This document shows positions 37,538 through 45,679 of a stretch of DNA of 64,000 nt, piece by piece (position 1 is the stretch's first letter; every line of letters starts with the position of its first letter). The position numbers were made by a program, and so were the translations under genes. Under the pieces are notes generated by a model. That model did no database searches, was not told where the DNA came from, and saw only the letters and a list, made by a program, of their open reading frames with translations. The stretch covers positions 966,077 to 1,030,076 of the forward strand of contig NZ_CM001436.1 in NCBI RefSeq assembly GCF_000243255.1, given 5' to 3'. This stretch comes from Methanoplanus limicola DSM 2279 (GTDB taxonomy: Archaea; Halobacteriota; Methanomicrobia; Methanomicrobiales; Methanomicrobiaceae).

Positions 37538-37556
37538 AAAAATAAAAAAAATGATT
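37538..37556 (-). terminator. T-rich terminator of the S-layer gene
   Basis: On the minus strand AAATCATTTTTTTTATTTTT follows the stop of the S-layer gene within ~10 bases, as expected for a strongly expressed archaeal gene. Confidence 0.55.
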
Positions 37557-37564
37557 TGTTTAAT

Positions 37565-40096
37565 TTAGTCTTTTCTGAGAACCAGTGCTGCGACTGCTCC
37601 AAGACCAATCAGTGCAATAAGTGCGCCAAATCCTGGTGAAGCTGTTGGCTTCGGGGTTGGCTGCTCTGTAGGTGCAACTGATGGTGCGGTTGTTGGACCG
37701 GTTGTTGGTGCAGTTGTTGGTGCAGTTGTTGGTGTGGTTCCCTTAAGAACATTGAATGTTGTGGTTGCGGTTGAATCTGCTTCGATTGCTTCTGCTTTAA
37801 CGATGTACTCGTCTGGCTTGAAGGTTGAAGCGTCAACGTCCATTGACCACTCATTGTATGTTGTTCCCTCTGCAACCTGAACGGTTGAAGATGCGCCGGA
37901 GAACTCGCCGCTCTGTGTCTTCTGTGTTGGCTGGAATGATGAAGATGTTACTTCAACAATAAGATCGTCGCCAACAGCGAGGTTTGTTGTTCCAGAAATT
38001 GTGAACTGGTCACCAACGTAGTGATCACCGATTGAATTGATCCTGATCCATGGCTCTTCTACGAGGAAGGTCAGCTTGTAGTATGTATCATCAATGTCTG
38101 GTGAGTTAATAGAGTTAATCAGTGCCTCTGCGGCGTCAGATCCCTGAAGCTTTCCTGTTCCCCAGATTATAAACTGGCTAGTTGCAGAGGTAGTACCCTT
38201 AGCCTGCTGAGTTACCTCAACTGAATTAGATCCTGTAGCAGAAGCATCCACATCAAATACACCATTGTACATCGGGTGCTGAACTACTACGAAATACTGA
38301 CCTGCTGCGAGATTTGCAGTATCTCCACTTCCAAGTTCATACTCAAATGAACCATCATCATTTACAGTTTCTGTAACCTTCTGATTGTTGTTGGTTATAC
38401 CATTCCAGTAATTCTTTCCAAGGATCCAGATTGCAACACCCTGAGTTGGATTACCTTCTGCGGTACCACGAACATAGAGTTTATCACCTTTTGCTACAGT
38501 AGATGCAGATGTTGTTGCTGTTACAAATGGCTTCTTTATGACAACAGAAACAGTATCATACTTTGTATTTGAAAGTCCTGACTTATCATACATTGATGAA
38601 GTAACATAAATTGTATATGTACCAGCATCAAGAGTCATACCTGATGAAGTATCCCACTTAAATTCCCATGTATCATCTGTCTTTACAGTTTCATGAGTAT
38701 ATCCATCTGTTCTAGAGAAATTAACATAGTCCTGTGGAGATGTTAAAATACCACCATCTTTAGGTAGATTTGGACCAGTAATAAAGAGATAGACATCATT
38801 TGTATCAGTATTAGTACCTGAGAGTGTAACTTCCTCTCCGAGATAATATGAACCATCACCAGAAGCTGTAATAGTTACTGCTCCCTTTTCAACTTTTACC
38901 TTAACAGTATCATATAACTGATCACTGAGCTTAGTAGGAGATACTACCTTTGCTGTGCGAATAGTATATACTGCATCTTTGGTACCACCATCGGTCATGA
39001 GACCTACAGTGATCTTTCCATCAGAACCAGTTTTAGCTTTTACTGCCCATTCATTTGTAACACAATCTGTTGCATATGGAACATCATCACTTACATTTGC
39101 ACCAGTTTTATAGGCCATTAATTCAATCTGTGCCTCTAAGAGAGGTGTAACTGAATCCTGATTTGGTACAAAGATTGGTGGATATCCACTATTTTTAGAC
39201 ATGTTTGTATAACTGTCAGTTCCAGATAGCCAAATGACATAATCTGTTTTTGGTGCACCTTCAACTGTAACTGTGAAATCATTATTGCGGACAACGGTTT
39301 CCTTGTCTGCTGTAATTGTAACAGTATCTTTATCAATTGTAAGTGTTCCAATCTCGGACTTAGTTACACCAGTTACTGTTCCAAGGTTGTCCTTCATGCC
39401 ATTAACATTACACTCTGCATAAATCTTGTATGTACCAGCCTTATAATCTTTCTGAAGGAGTTGCCAAACACCAGTCTGAGTTCCTGCGGGAAGCCAGTAT
39501 AGAGTATTGTTTGGTTTTACTGCAGATAAATTGGAGCTACCACCAGATTTATCGAAAAGCTTTGTAAGTGTCGCGCCATCCGGAGTCTCAACGTAAAAAT
39601 CAATTCCAGAACCTATTCCTGTTGCTGTACGGATACCACGTGCAAAGAGGGCATCAAGATTGCTGTTGACACGAATTGCAATATCATCATTGGTAATTGC
39701 CTTCTTGTTTGTAATTTCTTTACTCGAATTCATACTGAATAAAGAAACTGACAATGATGCTTTCTGAACGTAGAATGCAGCTTCAGTTGATGTACCATTA
39801 AACCATGCCCCTGTTTTTCCTGTAAAAACATCAGGGGAAACATAGAAATTAGTAGGATCAGAAACAGTTATAACTGATGATGGTGCATCTGTTCCAGGTT
39901 TGCTTCCTGAACTATACCAAGATAATGTATTCTCAGTTCCAAGAAAAACACTATTAATATTAAGCCCTGATTCTCCAATGAATGTTGTATTCCCTTTAAT
40001 TACGGTCTTGCCATAATCACCAGCCATTGCAGGTGCAACAAGGAGAAGTACAGCAACCAGAGCAACCAGTGCTATTCCTAATTTTTTACTTGTCAA
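37565..40096 (-). CDS. Probable S-layer protein with PGF-CTERM-type anchor
   Basis: 843 residues. TTG start with AAAGGAGG six bases upstream. Signal peptide LGIALVALVAVLLLVAPAMA. Opening GDYGKTVIKGNTTFIGESGL and the following MEMAR-type domain match S-layer proteins of Methanomicrobiales; repeated Ig-like beta domains follow (for example DKLYVRGTAEGNPTQGVAIW, YLGEEVTLSGTNTDTNDVY). The C-terminal stalk is rich in Pro-Thr (PTTAPTTAPTTGPTTAPS), followed by PGFGALIALIGLGAVAALVL and RKD, an archaeosortase-type sorting signal. Many N-x-S/T sites suggest N-glycosylation. It should assemble as the cell-surface lattice. The archaeosortase is not in the window. Confidence 0.88.
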   Translation of the reverse strand: MTSKKLGIALVALVAVLLLVAPAMAGDYGKTVIKGNTTFIGESGLNINSVFLGTENTLSWYSSGSKPGTDAPSSVITVSDPTNFYVSPDVFTGKTGAWFNGTSTEAAFYVQKASLSVSLFSMNSSKEITNKKAITNDDIAIRVNSNLDALFARGIRTATGIGSGIDFYVETPDGATLTKLFDKSGGSSNLSAVKPNNTLYWLPAGTQTGVWQLLQKDYKAGTYKIYAECNVNGMKDNLGTVTGVTKSEIGTLTIDKDTVTITADKETVVRNNDFTVTVEGAPKTDYVIWLSGTDSYTNMSKNSGYPPIFVPNQDSVTPLLEAQIELMAYKTGANVSDDVPYATDCVTNEWAVKAKTGSDGKITVGLMTDGGTKDAVYTIRTAKVVSPTKLSDQLYDTVKVKVEKGAVTITASGDGSYYLGEEVTLSGTNTDTNDVYLFITGPNLPKDGGILTSPQDYVNFSRTDGYTHETVKTDDTWEFKWDTSSGMTLDAGTYTIYVTSSMYDKSGLSNTKYDTVSVVIKKPFVTATTSASTVAKGDKLYVRGTAEGNPTQGVAIWILGKNYWNGITNNNQKVTETVNDDGSFEYELGSGDTANLAAGQYFVVVQHPMYNGVFDVDASATGSNSVEVTQQAKGTTSATSQFIIWGTGKLQGSDAAEALINSINSPDIDDTYYKLTFLVEEPWIRINSIGDHYVGDQFTISGTTNLAVGDDLIVEVTSSSFQPTQKTQSGEFSGASSTVQVAEGTTYNEWSMDVDASTFKPDEYIVKAEAIEADSTATTTFNVLKGTTPTTAPTTAPTTGPTTAPSVAPTEQPTPKPTASPGFGALIALIGLGAVAALVLRKD

Positions 40097-40878
40097 TTTA
40101 AACCTCCTTTAACATACTTGTAAGGATCAGGCCGTCAACCCAGTCCGGCAATCATAACGAAACAAACCAATTGGCACTTTGCGGTGCTGTCTTGATCAGT
40201 TCGACTTTTGCCGAATGAGGATTCACCTTGCCCCATACTCCGAACGACGGAATATACACCAATATTTGTGGAACACTAATTATATCCTTTGTGGTCGGAT
40301 TGAAGGACTGAAGGTTATAAAGGAAGAAGAAAAGGAAATCATAACGACGGGCATTCATTGTTATGGTCGCTCATTGTGATAATATAGTTATCCGGCCGGA
40401 TAATACGGCAGTAAAATCAGACGGGGAAAAAGCTCCCGGAAACTTGAAAAACAAATAAAATCAATTTAATATCAACCGGATAAACAATCAGAATCATATT
40501 TCAGCGATTTTTTGCATGCGCTTTTTTCGTCATTTACAGGAAACCCGCAGTAAGATAAACATTACAGAGAAAATAAGAGCAGTATTAATTTTAAATCTAT
40601 GAAAAAATGCTGAAAAATCAGAAAAAAAATGATGATGACGACAATAATAATAGCAACAGTAATAATGATAAACAAACTCTGACCATTTAATTACACCAGC
40701 CTATTACAACATTCACGACCGGCCCCGCCTTACCGGAAAACTGTGCGCAGATACATCCAATATTTACACATTTATCATAATTCCGGATCAAAATTCCAAT
40801 TATCAGGGAAATTATCCGGCCTGATTCGTCAGATTAATAAATCACCTGCACCAATATGTAAATGCACAATCTACTAGA
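40097..40878. other. Long region upstream of S-layer gene and tRNA-Gln
   Basis: 782 bases without a convincing gene. The part next to the S-layer start (40097-40380) is of more even composition and probably holds its promoter and a long leader; CGTTATGATT(T/G)CC occurs twice on the minus strand (about 40150 and 40335), with TTTATAACC at ~40316. The middle is AT-rich. A small N/D-rich frame (27 codons, 40607-40690) and a C-box-like ATGATGA with a CTGA ~45 bases later are discussed as weak findings. Confidence 0.5.
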
Positions 40879-40951
40879 AGTCCGGTAGTGTAGCGGTCAA
40901 TCATGTGAGACTCTGGATCTTGCGACAGCAGTTCGAATCTGCTCCGGACTA
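40879..40951 (+). tRNA. tRNA-Gln (CTG anticodon)
   Basis: 73 bases. Acceptor AGTCCGG pairs perfectly with CCGGACT, discriminator A. Anticodon loop CTCTGGA gives CTG; T arm AGCAGTTCGAATCTGCT. Starting with A and having a T-G pair at the end of the anticodon stem, it is typical of archaeal tRNA-Gln. A dispersed repeat abuts its 3' end. Confidence 0.93.
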
Positions 40952-41021
40952 TAACTCCTATGAAACATTGCACTGTTTCATTCATTATCTTTGAACTGAC
41001 AGGTTCATGAATGACTTTTTT
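40952..41021 (-). repeat. Dispersed palindromic repeat, copy C
   Basis: On the minus strand this reads AAAAAAGTCATTCATGAACC ... GATAATGAATGAAACAGTG, CAATGTTTCATAGGAG, matching copy B along its whole length with scattered changes. The core palindrome has one mismatch (CAATG for CACTG). It begins directly after the last base of tRNA-Gln. Confidence 0.8.
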
Positions 41022-41168
41022 TTGGAACTTGAATTACAATTCATCTCAATATTCTTAAAATATAATTTTGTGACAAATCTTATGATCTTTAACGGATATT
41101 TTATCAGCCACCCACAATACATACAGCAAACAAAAAACTATAATCCCGAACCTACAATATAATGCATT

Positions 41169-41600
41169 ATGCAGGCAGAAGAACAACACTCAAGGGTAAC
41201 ATTAACCATTCATCCGGACATCAAGGATCGTGTTTGTTCACTTAAAAGAGGAAATGACACATATAATGATGTTTTGAAAACAATGCCTGACACCATAGAA
41301 ATTGGTGAGGAAGGAGATTGCCACGGCATCATATTCCTTCATTCAGTTTTAGTAAAAGGTGACCTGAAAAAGTTAAAAAAACCCATCACTCTGCGTATGC
41401 ACATAGAAGATAATGGCACAATACACCTTGCAAATACTGAATTTAAACTTCTGGTCTTATGTGATAACTTAAACGAAGCTATTAAAGAAGCACAATACGA
41501 ATATTCAGATTTATTTGACATCTATAATAATTCAGAAACCAAAATGAGTAAGGATGCAGAAAAATTTGGTAAAAAACTGAAAGATTCTGTCTGGATGTGA
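41169..41600 (+). CDS. Possible antitoxin partner of a HicA-like protein
   Basis: 143 residues. The N-terminus VTLTIHPDIKDRVCSLKRGN followed by DTYNDVLKTM looks like the short beta strand and helix pattern of small archaeal antitoxin-like proteins (VTVRI-type start with a DSLKRGGESYDDV-like segment). The remainder (CHGIIFLHSVLVKGDL; TLRMHIEDNGTIHLANTEF) is not recognised. It is coupled to the next gene by an ATGA-type overlap (41597-41600). Assignment as antitoxin rests on operon structure and N-terminal pattern. Confidence 0.5.
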   Translation: MQAEEQHSRVTLTIHPDIKDRVCSLKRGNDTYNDVLKTMPDTIEIGEEGDCHGIIFLHSVLVKGDLKKLKKPITLRMHIEDNGTIHLANTEFKLLVLCDNLNEAIKEAQYEYSDLFDIYNNSETKMSKDAEKFGKKLKDSVWM

Positions 41601-41890
41601 ATATGTCTCTTCTGAAATGTGATAAAGTAAAAAGTTCGCTTAAAAAGAAAGGAGTTTGCACCATTTCCGGAAGACAAAAACATGTAGTATATACATTCTG
41701 TCACAAAGGGGAACTTCAGGCAATATCAACGCATATGAGTCACAATAATCAGGAGATTAACGATTTTCTCCAGAAAGAAATGGCAAAACAGATGCCCCTC
41801 ACAAAATCAGAGTTTATCGAATTTATAAAATGTAATATTACCAAAGAGGATCTAATTGACAAATATGCAGAGATGGACCTCATACAATAA
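41597..41890 (+). CDS. HicA-like small basic protein
   Basis: 97 residues. LKKKGVCTISGRQKHVVYTFCHKG, then STHMSHNNQEINDFLQKEMAKQM and KSEFIEFIKCNITKEDLIDKY follow the layout of a divergent archaeal HicA-like family (short beta strands, a conserved SH after the third strand, helix, then a C-terminal cysteine-containing helix). HicA toxins cleave mRNA; the catalytic His may be H29 or H48. Start overlaps the previous gene's stop. Function is inferred. Confidence 0.5.
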   Translation: MNMSLLKCDKVKSSLKKKGVCTISGRQKHVVYTFCHKGELQAISTHMSHNNQEINDFLQKEMAKQMPLTKSEFIEFIKCNITKEDLIDKYAEMDLIQ

Positions 41891-41977
41891 CAATAAAACG
41901 ATTTTTAAAAGATCAATTCAACATTATTCTGAATATCAATTATTTTAAAATCCAGTCAGACTTTAAATCAACTGTCC

Positions 41978-42682
41978 CTAAGCCAGCAGTGCTGCTATAA
42001 TTCCGGTAAGGAAAACCCCGTCAAAAGTTCCGGCACCACCAATACTCGCAACCGGAGCACCAATCTCCCCAAGTCGTTTCAGGTTTAACAGATCAGCGCC
42101 GGCAAGAGTGCCCATAGTGCCGCCGATATATGCAATGACAGGTGCGGCAAGGGAGTCACCCCATCCAAAGACAATACCGCACAGAAGAGCACATAGCGGA
42201 GGTACGAAAAACGGTGTCACAATCCCTACACCCTGAACCGGACCTGCAAACCTGTTTGTGACAAATGCTACAAGTAAAACAGCAACAAGAACTGAAATAT
42301 ATAATCCGGAATCATAACCCATGCTCATCATCCGGAAGAGCAGAATGATACTGATTAATACAGGAATTACAGCACCCCCAAAATTAACGGCAACCACAGT
42401 TTCGGTTGAGAAATCCGAAACCCTGTAGTATCTGTTCATTAAAAGACCATGTGGAACTTTAAAAGCCGTTGGATTTGATTTTATTTTAGCAACAGGAATA
42501 TTGATGAAACTTCCAATAATCGAACCAAAAAGAATCAGTATTACTCCGGCAGGACCAAAACCAAGCCTTGAAAGGGCACTGCCGATAATCCCGAGAAATA
42601 TGAGAGGAAGCAGGAATATTAATGCAAGAATTAAAAATATCAGAATTATTATCGAAAACGGATTGAAAAAATACCTGTGCAT
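41978..42682 (-). CDS. DUF1614 membrane protein
   Basis: 234 residues from ATG 42682; the frame continues to ATG 42718, but TTATATATCTTG, a TATA-like box ~30 bases upstream of 42682, lies within that extension. Six or seven hydrophobic segments, with GSIIGSFINIPVAKI, VAVNFGGAVIPVLIS, GPVQGVGIVTPFFVPPL and ADLLNLKRLGEIGAPVASIGGAGTFDG (in two parts) as recognisable DUF1614 features. Role unknown; found widely in methanogens. Single gene. Confidence 0.85.
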   Translation of the reverse strand: MHRYFFNPFSIIILIFLILALIFLLPLIFLGIIGSALSRLGFGPAGVILILFGSIIGSFINIPVAKIKSNPTAFKVPHGLLMNRYYRVSDFSTETVVAVNFGGAVIPVLISIILLFRMMSMGYDSGLYISVLVAVLLVAFVTNRFAGPVQGVGIVTPFFVPPLCALLCGIVFGWGDSLAAPVIAYIGGTMGTLAGADLLNLKRLGEIGAPVASIGGAGTFDGVFLTGIIAALLA

Positions 42683-42846
42683 GCCTGATGAAAAATTGGA
42701 TTTCAAGATATATAACATTCATGAAGACAGGCATCCTGAAAAGGATTAACACCTGCAGAAATATTACCCTCTTGTTACCCGGATATACCTTTAGCTACAT
42801 AAATGCCGGATTCTGATTAAAGAAATAAAACAATTACTGCCAATTA

Positions 42847-43461
42847 TTAGCCGGAAATCTCCTTTTTCCGGCAGATAATACAGGCGTGGTCATGATGATA
42901 AGGTTCAAGCCAGAGCGTGTCCTCAACAACAAGACCGCCAGCTTCCAGCTCAAGGATTGATGCCTCAAAGACCTCTTTGGCAGATCTGGTGACATCAACG
43001 CTTCTCGTCTTCAGCATAAGGATCAGAATGCCGCCATCTTTTAATAAAGGCAGATTTTTTATTGCAATTCCTGTCTGATCCGGCTGAGCTACATCCTGAT
43101 AGAGAATATCAGCAGGTTCGGTCAGCATAGCATACTCAGAAGGCCGGCCGGCATCACCCATGATCGGAACAATATTCTTTCTCCGCTCCGAAACAGCCAT
43201 CAGATCCTGCATGGGCCGTGGAGCAAATTCCACAGCATACACCGTATCCACATAATCAGCAACATGAGAAACAGTCGTACCGTTCGCCGCACCCAGATAG
43301 AGGACTACCGATTCAGGAGGAAGATCAATATCCTTCCTCTTCATAGCAAGTGCAGCAAATTTACTACGATAAGGATCCCACACCCTGTAACCGTCCATCA
43401 TCTTCTCCCCGTAAACACCACCTTTGCCTTCGGAGACAAGCACATTATTAATGCGAATCAT
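42847..43461 (-). CDS. flpA: Fibrillarin-like rRNA/tRNA 2'-O-methyltransferase
   Basis: 204 residues. SAM-binding Rossmann motifs VLYLGAANGTTVSHVADYV, VYAVEFAPRPMQDL, PIMGDAGRPSEY, LYQDVAQPDQTGIAIKN and ILMLKTRSVDVT. It is the catalytic subunit of the C/D-box sRNP that 2'-O-methylates rRNA and tRNA under guide RNA control, with Nop5 and L7Ae. The start lies within the stop of the nop5 gene (4-base overlap), so both are made together. Confidence 0.96.
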   Translation of the reverse strand: MIRINNVLVSEGKGGVYGEKMMDGYRVWDPYRSKFAALAMKRKDIDLPPESVVLYLGAANGTTVSHVADYVDTVYAVEFAPRPMQDLMAVSERRKNIVPIMGDAGRPSEYAMLTEPADILYQDVAQPDQTGIAIKNLPLLKDGGILILMLKTRSVDVTRSAKEVFEASILELEAGGLVVEDTLWLEPYHHDHACIICRKKEISG

Positions 43462-44363
43462 TCAGAACCACCTCTTTTATCTTTATCACCTGCTTTTTTT
43501 TCGTAATCGGCCCCGTAAAGTGTCCGGTCTATCCTCTCCTGCGCCCCACATATAAACTCTTCATTGTAGGAGCCGGTATAGTAATCAATTTTAGCAGCTA
43601 TAGCCAGTTTCCCGGCTAAAACCCTTGCAACCTTCCCACGGACAGGTCTCGGAGCATTATGGACACGCCTGTGCTGAAAGATAATTCCATGCTTGGGCGG
43701 CGGGGTTTTGGCCCGCATATGTGTAAACAGGGCACTCTCAGCACCAATCACCTGAATTGAAGATGAAGGCAGGGCTGAAAGTTCCTTAAGACTCCCGGCA
43801 CGGGATATAAGTCTTGCAGCAACAAGACCACCGACAAGTTCACTGCAGTTTGGTGCAAGATTTCCTGCCATAGCAGAGATCGCCTTCATAAGCCTTGTCC
43901 GTTCATCTGCAAGTTTTTCTATATGGCCGGCAAGATAACCAAGACCTGTACCCTTCTCCCTCTTCATCTGGCCAAGCATCTTCTTTGCCGGAATATTCTT
44001 GTATTTCCTTGAAAAACCAGGTTTTCTGACCAGGTACCATTCAGTTGCCCTTTCAGTCATCAGATTAATAACATTGTCCATCTCATCAAGCATCCTTACC
44101 ATCTGGACAAGTTCAAGATCTTCCTGACTGTAATAATCCTTTATCTTCTCTTCCGCATGGGCAAAACAGATTTTTCTGAGTGCAGACAGATATTCCCGCC
44201 GATCACTAAACATCCCGGCTTCAATGGCAATGTCGGGTTCTGCCAAAACAACATACCCTAAAGAGGACAATTCCTTAATACGGGCGAGGGATTCCTGAAT
44301 ATCACCTTTAAAGGGTCTAAAAACCCCGTCTTCATCCTTATCTCCAAACCAGAAACTCTGCAT
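43458..44363 (-). CDS. Nop5/Nop56-type C/D-box sRNP core protein
   Basis: 301 residues. Coiled-coil region (~60-140) and NOP domain with LAPNCSELVGGLVAARLISRAG, LPSSSIQVIGAESALFTH, PPPKHGIIFQHRRVHNAPR and GKVARVLAGKLAIAAKIDYY. It bridges guide RNA, L7Ae and fibrillarin. Somewhat short in its N-terminal domain compared with other archaeal Nop5 (~350-400). Overlaps flpA by 4 bases, the standard archaeal arrangement. Confidence 0.95.
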   Translation of the reverse strand: MQSFWFGDKDEDGVFRPFKGDIQESLARIKELSSLGYVVLAEPDIAIEAGMFSDRREYLSALRKICFAHAEEKIKDYYSQEDLELVQMVRMLDEMDNVINLMTERATEWYLVRKPGFSRKYKNIPAKKMLGQMKREKGTGLGYLAGHIEKLADERTRLMKAISAMAGNLAPNCSELVGGLVAARLISRAGSLKELSALPSSSIQVIGAESALFTHMRAKTPPPKHGIIFQHRRVHNAPRPVRGKVARVLAGKLAIAAKIDYYTGSYNEEFICGAQERIDRTLYGADYEKKAGDKDKRGGSE

Positions 44364-44571
44364 ACTGCAATATCATCAGTCAGGATTTTATAAAAAATGG
44401 CGTAAATATGCGCAAGTGTAAACATTCCTGCAATCAGAATATATATACATAATCCTCATTAATTAAAGAAAAAATAAGACAGGCCTTTTAACAAAAAAGG
44501 AAGAAAATAAGATCAATTCCGGATAAAATTCCGGCATACAACACAAAGCAACAAAATTTCAAAGTATTACT

Positions 44572-44607
44572 GGTGCGCCGGGAAATATCAGGAAATTCTT
44601 ACGCACC
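44572..44607 (+). promoter_or_regulatory. Hairpin in the leader of the Na+/Ca2+ exchanger gene
   Basis: GGTGCG (44572-44577) pairs with CGCACC (44602-44607) around a 24-base loop, ending 33 bases before the ATG at 44641. No Shine-Dalgarno sequence lies between. It could be a 5'-UTR element or a protein-binding site; no known riboswitch is recognised. Confidence 0.35.
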
Positions 44608-44640
44608 AACCCTGCCAAAATTAACGGACAACACAAAAAA

Positions 44641-45558
44641 ATGATCATAGAAGCAGCACTATTTGTCACCGGACTTATTTTCCTTGTAAAAGGAGCAGAT
44701 TATTTTGTAGAAGGGGGAGGAGGACTTGCATCAAGATATGGAGTATCACCTTCAACAATAGGACTTACAGTTATCGCATTCGGAACATCACTCCCGGAAT
44801 TTGTGGTGAGCATAAATGCAATACTGAGTGAAAATCAGGGCATTGCACTTGGCAACATAGTCGGGAGCAATATCGCAAATATAGGATTTATTCTTGCATT
44901 TTGTGCAGCAATAAAACCCGGAATATTTCTGCTCAAAAAAAAGAAGGGCCAGATCCTTTCAAACGAAGCCGGAATGATGATTGCGGCAACACTGCTCTTC
45001 CTGGCCTTTGCTGCGACAGGCACCCTTACATTTACTGCCGGAATTGCATTCCTGGCATTATTTGTAATTATAATGATATTCCTCTGGAAGAGTTCACCAG
45101 GCGAGGACGAGAAGATAGAATCTCACGGGAAAATGGATTTCGTATATCTTATTGGCGGGGTACTGGGTGTCATAATCGGTTCACAACTTGTGGTAAACAG
45201 TTCAACAGCCATAGCAGAGATGTTTGGAGTACCGTCATATATCATTGGTGTATCAATGGTCGCCATAGGCACATCACTGCCGGAATTTGCCACATCTGCG
45301 GTTGCGATATGGAAGAACCAGGGTGGCATATCAATCGGAAACATACTTGGCAGCAACATATTCAATCTGCTCTTTGTTATGGGAATAGGTGTTTTAATCC
45401 GGCCTATAGAGATCGCCTCAATGACAGACATTTTTATAATGGCAGGATTTTCGTTTGCAGCACTTCTTCTGTTCATCAGATCTGAGAAGTTTATCAGAGC
45501 GCTTGGAATACTGCTGCTGATCTCATATTCCGGATATATCTGGATGCTCTTTGCGTGA
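44641..45558 (+). CDS. Sodium/calcium exchanger family antiporter
   Basis: 305 residues, about ten membrane segments in two homologous halves. Each half has the alpha-repeat: VIAFGTSLPEFVVSINA with GNIVGSNIANIGF in the first, and VAIGTSLPEFATSAVA with GNILGSNIFNLLFVMG in the second; their Glu and Asn/Ser side chains form the ion sites. It resembles YrbG/NCX_Mj and should exchange Ca2+ for Na+ across the cell membrane. Convergent with the TctA-like gene. Confidence 0.95.
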   Translation: MIIEAALFVTGLIFLVKGADYFVEGGGGLASRYGVSPSTIGLTVIAFGTSLPEFVVSINAILSENQGIALGNIVGSNIANIGFILAFCAAIKPGIFLLKKKKGQILSNEAGMMIAATLLFLAFAATGTLTFTAGIAFLALFVIIMIFLWKSSPGEDEKIESHGKMDFVYLIGGVLGVIIGSQLVVNSSTAIAEMFGVPSYIIGVSMVAIGTSLPEFATSAVAIWKNQGGISIGNILGSNIFNLLFVMGIGVLIRPIEIASMTDIFIMAGFSFAALLLFIRSEKFIRALGILLLISYSGYIWMLFA

Positions 45559-45679
45559 CTGTCAAAATAACAGATTATTTTTCCACATCACCTAAACCAG
45601 ACGGAAATGCCTGAAAAATCAGGTTTTCCGGATCTCACCCCATTCTGTCTTTGACAGACTATACTTCCGCAGCAAAAAA

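Larger units (their letters stand above)
37175..37564. other. Intergenic region with MITE-like element
   Basis: 390 bases between convergent hepT and the S-layer gene. Besides the 115-bp inverted-repeat element at 37331-37445, a small inverted repeat ACATGG...CCATGT lies at 37178-37196. GGATCACCAT occurs both there and inside the element. No coding sequence was recognised. Confidence 0.6.

Noticed and set aside
37609-37875. Gln/His-rich minus frame inside the S-layer gene end
   Set aside because: It is a shifted reading of the Pro-Thr repeat region of the S-layer protein.
40152-40358. 68-codon minus frame upstream of the S-layer gene
   Set aside because: Lies in the probable promoter and leader; no ribosome site or known family.
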